The notes under the pieces were generated by a model. The model was given only the letters and a program-made list of their open reading frames with translations. It was not told where the DNA came from and did not search any database. Both the position numbers and the translations under genes were made by a program. Positions 58,831-64,000 of a stretch of DNA of 64,000 nucleotides are shown here, one piece after another. The stretch comes from Acheta domesticus (lineage: Eukaryota; Arthropoda; Insecta; Orthoptera; Gryllidae): assembly GCA_031308135.1 (NCBI GenBank), contig JAHLJT010009436.1:218751286-218815285 (forward strand). Direction: 5' to 3'. The first letter of the stretch is position 1; each line of letters starts with the position of its first letter.

Positions 58831-59675
58831 ATAACATTCAATTATAATTAACAAAATTGAAAGCAATGTGTATAATTACAGCACAATTAATTAACTTAAA
58901 GCATGTAAACGAATATTTTGATATTTATAATAGCGCCCAAATTTGCCCCCCCCCCCAATAAAAGATCCGAAATCCCGCCCCTGGTTGAGCGAAACACGTT
59001 TTGTATTAATTTTAAATTGATTTCCTATTATTGAATTTGGCGGACTGTTGAAGCTGGCCTGTGATTGCTTGGAAGCTAAAATACTTCTAGCGTCTGCCGC
59101 GAGATTGCGACGAGCAATGACGTATGCGCAGATGGCAAGGTTCCCCTCTCCCCTCTTCACCCTTGGCCCAGAGAAACCCGACTGCTTTACGCTAGCATCT
59201 ACTGCGGAAAGAAGCTCGTTTGTGCACGAGAGCGCAGCACACTTCAGGCGGTCAGTAAATTATCTCTCCCTCTCATTCGGGAGTTCCCGCTTGGTCATGG
59301 GTACAAACTGTAGAAATAGTGTCTGTCTACTATTTCTTAATTAATATCCAAGAAATTTTATTATCTCTTAAATAGATTACATATTATTTAAGTCTGCAAT
59401 GTATATATAAAAATGGTCTTATTGCCATTCGCGTATAAGAATTAAAGCTGAGCCATTGTATAATTTGCTTTCAAGACATCGGCAGCCCTGACTGCTGTGA
59501 GGATTTTGTGGGAAGCGCCTACACCGTCGTAAGCAATCGAGATCGTGGAAGTAGTTCCAGTGTATCTGCCGTGTGTTGCGTTGGCCTGTTAGATGAAGTA
59601 GTTGATAGTGACATTTTGAGTGTTACTGTTGAGCATCCCCGAACGTGCGAATCACGCTACGCCACTGGTATAAAC

Positions 59676-59948
59676 ATATTTATTTACTTAATCACTGGGC
59701 AGAAGTAATTGCCAAGAGTTCTAAAGCTTGAAAGATAAAAAAGGTGATCCTAATGGAATTATCAGACTTCTTGAAGATTAGAAGCGAAAAGTGCGGAAAA
59801 GAAGTTCAAATTCGGGATGCATGTGCTTTCTCATTCAATAATCACTTGTAATGAAAGTTTCAAATACATATTTTTCTGGAATTCTAAAATAGTCATGTTC
59901 TAATAATGTGAGTTTATTTGTAATCATACGTTTGACAAAAATATTAGA
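59676..59948. other. Short spacer, nothing recognised
   Basis: AT-rich DNA between the hAT nest and the solo LTR. Confidence 0.4.
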
Positions 59949-59952
59949 ATAT

Positions 59953-61423
59953 TGTGACGATATCGAATAAGACACTCTTTGCGTTCACTTTCTACACAGT
60001 ATGTCAGGCTGGAGAGAGGCGTCCGCCGTTTCCGACAACGCGAGGGGTTGATTCGTTACGGCGCACGTGCGAGCTGCTCCCCGCGACAAACCGGTCTCAG
60101 CTCGGGAACTAACTTACGTCGTTCTATAGACAGGCACCCTCCCCTGAGAATATTTCGGCGCGAAGTTCTATTTGGCCCAGCGACCACCCAGCAAGTGTTT
60201 ATTACATTGCAAGAGTGAGAGCGCTCAATGGAAATTTCCGCTGCGTAAGGGCGTAAGACGCACGAAGCGATTGGCGCTTCCGAAAAATGAGACGCAATAG
60301 CTCCTAACCAACGGCACTCCGTCTTTTCAAAATTATATAGAATGTTCTCGAACTTTTCGGAAACGAGGAGAGAAGGGGGCTTGCTCTAGTTTTGGCGAGT
60401 AGAGAGAAAAGGGATTCCGGTGAGAATCTCCGAGGAGGTCGGTTGAGACTCGGAGGAGAGCTTCTGAGAGGGGCATGAAGGGGAGATCGCGTTTTTTGAT
60501 TTGTTTTTTGATGTGGCGAGTGGCCCTCGGTGGAGATTTCGGGGAGAATCCCGCGAAGTATTAGTACTGAGTTTTGTTTGGTGATGGGCGAGTGCCTACA
60601 TGTTATGTGCAAGGCTGCTGAGCAGTTAATTCAGCAACGCGATCGTCCGCGTCAATTATTCGAGTGGCCCGTGATCAATCATTCGGTCGCTTCCCGGTAA
60701 GCTCGGTGAAATCGCCCGACCAGTCTCTGAACTCTGACCTGGACGCCGATCTGAAGCTCCTACCTGGTCGCCGAGAGCAGTGCTTCTCTGCCTGAACGGG
60801 GAAGCTCCCCTCAAACGCTCCGTCTGCGGTTCAACCCCAGCGGTTGACGCCCGTCACGGTGAATCAGTGCCACGGCCAAGCTTCGGCCCATTGTCATTCA
60901 CGCCCATCAGGCGCTCTAAGCTGTGTCAGAGACTTTTACTTTTCATTGTACATTTTTGCTAGGAATGAATGGCCGTGTCTGGCCTACTTCCTAATTTATT
61001 TCATTTCCCTTTGACCTGTATTAGAATAACAATTATTATTAGTTTTAAGATTGATTGTGACAATTGTGTATTTTTTTGTATTGTGTCAGAATATGACGCA
61101 AAAGTGTGGGGATCGTTCGCTGAGCTCACGCGACGAGGGTAAATTGAAAAAATAATTATATTCTTTGAGAGTACTTTCAAGTGCAATTTTTAATATTTTA
61201 TCATAAAAATTCTATTTATTAAACGCAGATCAGAATTGTGTTATTTGGGTAAAATATCGAGCTACGTCCATCCTCGTGAGTCTCAATTTCAGATTCTCCC
61301 TTGCTGACTACCCCTGAGCTGGCCGGCGCCTCTCTCAGGGAAGGCAGGAGAAGCAATTCGACACAGCCCGAGTCAGAGTTGATGTCATAAACGGCGACCG
61401 AACGAGCCATCGCCGACGTCACA
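59953..61423. mobile_element. Solo LTR of an LTR retrotransposon, 1.47 kb
   Basis: Starts TGTGACGATATCG and ends GACGTCACA (TG..CA with a 7-bp terminal inverted repeat TGTGACG/CGTCACA), flanked by a 4-bp duplication ATAT (59949-59952, 61424-61427). GC-rich (about 59990-60960) against AT-rich surroundings. There is no second LTR and no gag/pol, so it is a recombined solo LTR. The 4-bp duplication suits Gypsy; BEL/Pao and Copia usually make 5 bp. Orientation could not be set. Confidence 0.75.
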
Positions 61424-61427
61424 ATAT

Positions 61428-61835
61428 AATGTGAAAATATTATGTCTTTTTCTGTATGTGTGCTGTGAAAATATTACGTCTTTCTCTCGAAAGTAGTTCC
61501 ATGTAGATAACATGTTTTTCAGCCGAAACCTTCAAATACTTACATGACATGGCTATTTTAATGGATGATTTCAACGACGAACAAAAATGCTCTTAAAACT
61601 TAATGTTTGCATATCAATGACGGCCTCTTTCTTCCTAAATCAGCTATATAGTGGAATACTATTTAAACTTACCTTTAGCGTTTGAACTATTATTTACATG
61701 TTCGTAATTATTATATATCGTCATCTGATGGCATTAATTGTAAAGTCAATCAAACCTCAAATGGAATGTACATATAACAGAATTAAACACTAAATAAAGT
61801 TCATTATGTTACGCATTCAGAATTCTTTCAAATTC
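61428..61835. other. Spacer, nothing recognised
   Basis: AT-rich, no supported feature. Confidence 0.4.
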
Positions 61836-62460
61836 TGTCAGCCTTCATGCAGCTCGTTGCGTGTATTTTGCAAATGTACATTCCCGCCTGAGACATGGCA
61901 TAATATTTTGGGGAAGCTCATCCTGTAGTACTCAGAACTTTAGATAGCAAAAGAAAATTATTCGAGTAGTGAAAAAATTCCTTCCACGTGATCCCTGCAA
62001 GCCGCTTTTCACTGAGCTTGGAATCTTACCATTGCCTTGCCTATTTATTTACGAATCTGTAATATTTGTCAAAAATGCCCTACTTAACGGAGGGAACATA
62101 TTTCATGTAATATTGATATTTATAATTACAACACGCCGTATGAATCACGTGCATCAATTGCCAGTGTCAACAGCTCAGTACAAGAAATCAACATACAATA
62201 CATGTACGTTACTTTACAACGCATTGCCAGATGATATTAAACAATTAAAGTTGGTACACAAATTTAAGTTAAAAGTAAAATCTTTTCTGCTGCATCACTG
62301 GTTCTATACAATAAGAGACTATACTGATCGTCAAAAAAATGTTTATTTTAACAAAACAACGATATATAATGAATTAATTTACATTTGTATTGTAAACATT
62401 TTTAGAAAAATATTTAATACGCTTGTAACAAGTAATGTACTTCAGCTTCCGGGTCAATGA
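61836..62460 (+). pseudogene. LINE ORF2 C-terminal fragment (jockey-like)
   Basis: Translation gives 'RLRHGIIFWGSSSCSTQNF', a stop, 'QKKIIRVVKKFLPRDPCKPL', 'FTELGILPLPCLFIYESVIF' and, to the natural stop at 62460, 'TLLYNALPDDIKQLK' and 'KLKVKSFLLHHWFY'. This is the conserved post-RT C-terminal region of arthropod jockey/CR1-type LINEs. Upstream parts are missing (5' truncation). Different from the LINE at 1371-5228. Confidence 0.8.
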
Positions 62461-62646
62461 CCCCCATCTCGATCAGGTTTTTGTCCAGTTTCCCTGATCC
62501 ATTGAGCAAACGCCCCTTGTTTGCTTTTGAACATAAATGTAGTTGCACTATGCGCATGTTTTGTTCAGCACTCCTTTTGCTTGTAGTGGTAGGAGTAGAA
62601 CTAATGTTCGTTACTATTTTGTTAGCAATGCAGAAAAATCAAATCA

Positions 62647-64000
62647 GCAGTTCATTTACCGTTGAAATTGATTTTCTATAACTCGGGAACAGTTTTCTAA
62701 TTTCTATTTTTCTAAAATAATGATTTTTCTAAATTCTTTTTCTAGTTTTTTTATTCTGGGCCTCAATAAAATGTGCGCAGATAATCTCTTCCCCCATACG
62801 TCATATACAGTTTTTATTTTTTTACCAAATAAATAAATAACGGTTTATTTTGCAGCGCCACGAAATGAAATCTCCCTTCGTAGAAAATGTTTCCAATAAA
62901 AAGTGCCAATGGCTTGTGAAAAGGGTTTTTGGAAGTCTTTGGACGTAAAATGCGAACCTCAGTAATATTGGAGTGCAAAAACAATCAAGGAAACCTTCGA
63001 TAACGGCCGTGGAGCTATTTGATCTGTACAATTAACTTGGCACTTTTGAATCCTGTAAAATACTGCCTTATTTTCAAATATTTCAGAAAAAAGCAACTTA
63101 TAAAAAAGTAACACATAAAAAGTAACTTTTTATTTGTTGATTATACAAAATGCTAACAAAATGAATGAATAAATGTCATGACGATTTCAGTAGAATTTTG
63201 ACACATCGCCTACAATAGGCTACTTCAAGTAAAGTTAATTATATTTTTCGATAATAATCGTTTTATTTTGTAGGTGTTTAATACAATTAGAGCATACAAC
63301 ATTGAATTTTGTTATTGATAACTATTTTTGTTTTTAATTTGAAGCATTTTTTTGACATTTAATGGCTCAAAAGTAAGCGTATGCCGAGCGTTCCACGGCC
63401 CTTAAACTTTTAAAGAAAAAATATTTTACGTCGTCTTTTGTGTAAAATTTAATTTCATAATTGCAAAATAATTCATTCAAATTGTTTTTGTAAAGGTTGA
63501 AAGCTAAATAGCGCCACTTGTGATTGGCGCCCACGGCACGTGCCATGTCTGTCATACCCAAGATACGCCTCTGAGCAGAGGTACATAAACTAAATCTCGG
63601 TCATAAAGAAAATACCATTGAAGTGACAACACCTGAATGACAGTCATTCCAAAGTGGAAGGACCACAAATGGACAGTTCAATGGACAGTTGTAAAAAACC
63701 AAAATGTGCCTAGAGGGATTGTTTTTACATTTCTTGTTTTGTTGATTTGTGAATTATGTTTTCAGAAATTTTACTATTTTTATTCATTATTTGTCAAAAA
63801 AACAGTAAAAACTGTATATGACGTGTGGGGAAAGAGATTTATCTGGGCACCTTTTCTTGAGGGCCAGAATAAAAAAAATAAAAAATAAAAAAACGAAAAA
63901 ATGAATTTAGAAAATAATTATTTTAGAAATAAAAATATTTGAAAAATGTTTGTTCCCGAGTTATAGAAAATCAATTTCAACGGTAAATGGAGTGCTCAAC
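62647..64000. mobile_element. Long inverted-repeat element, right arm cut by the window edge
   Basis: The arm 62647-62830 matches the reverse complement of about 63795-64000. Shared strings include TTTACCGTTGAAATTGATTT, TCTATAACTCGGGAACA, CAGATAAxTCTCTTxCCCC and CGTCATATACAGTTTTTA. The ~960 bp between the arms has no recognised gene. The outer ends are not defined: the left arm may begin before 62647 and the right arm continues past 64000. Confidence 0.65.

Larger units (their letters stand above)
55565..58983 (+). mobile_element. hAT element with CAGRGGCGGGAT ends, inner insertion, 3.4 kb
   Basis: Ends CAGAGGCGGGATTCGG and complement CAGGGGCGGGATTTCGG, flanked by a perfect 8-bp duplication GTTGAGCG (55557-55564, 58984-58991). 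G/C homopolymer runs lie just inside both ends. It carries remnants of its own transposase (58441-58830) and other decayed DNA, including a tRNA-like stretch near 57710-57783 and a stray hAT end (ACGCTAGGCCACTG) near 56932-56945. Confidence 0.93.
51181..59667. mobile_element. hAT element, CAGTGGCGTAGC family, swollen to 8.5 kb by nested insertions
   Basis: Left end CAGTGGCGTAGC at 51181, right end GCTACGCCACTG ending at 59667, flanked by perfect 8-bp duplications GTATAAAC (51173-51180, 59668-59675). After removing the nested piggyBac (51241-55522 plus one TTAA) and the inner hAT (55565-58983 plus 8 bp), the remaining ~0.8 kb matches the MITE at 39551-40308 in order. It is therefore one MITE-sized element that later acted as a landing site. 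Confidence 0.93.

Overview
This is eukaryotic, AT-rich DNA from an arthropod, most likely an insect. It has large introns with GT..AG splice sites. Two protein-coding genes have clear animal homologues, and the rest is dense with insect-type transposable elements (piggyBac, hAT, pogo/Tigger, Helitron, CR1/jockey-type LINEs, an LTR retroelement). Nothing in the sequence fixes the species.

The backbone is a pair of divergent housekeeping genes. On the minus strand a CCAR1 (cell division cycle and apoptosis regulator 1) orthologue runs from a start codon at 41381 down to at least 9406. I could place 17 coding exons whose splice phases all agree and which sum to 2775 nt (925 codons). The C-terminal coiled-coil part was not found and probably lies beyond the left edge. 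On the plus strand a cyclophilin-type peptidyl-prolyl isomerase (42493-43686, 4 exons, 204 codons) carries an N-terminal extension suggestive of mitochondrial import. The 1.1 kb between the two start codons should be a shared promoter region.

Left flank (1-9160): a Tigger-like transposase relic, a nearly complete but frameshifted LINE with a zinc-finger ORF1, a decayed copy of an unnamed conserved arthropod protein family, and a 1.87 kb pogo-type element carrying two further insertions.

CCAR1 introns (9.4-41 kb) hold fragments of a LINE, a piggyBac and a Tigger-like MITE, two copies of a 1.6 kb non-coding repeat built from ~300-bp monomers (called repeat A here), a diverged repeat array at 28-32 kb, and a hAT MITE with an intact 8-bp target duplication.

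Right flank (44-64 kb): mostly mobile DNA. There are two Helitron pieces, a hAT, another full-length repeat A, and an 8.5 kb transposon nest. The nest is a CAGTGGCGTAGC hAT that received a piggyBac, which in turn received two MITEs and a SINE; the same host hAT also received a second hAT. Every level of this nest except the SINE is proven by target-site duplications. A 1.47 kb solo LTR, a LINE 3' end and a long inverted-repeat element running off the right edge follow.

I found no prokaryotic features, CRISPR array, intact tRNA or toxin gene.
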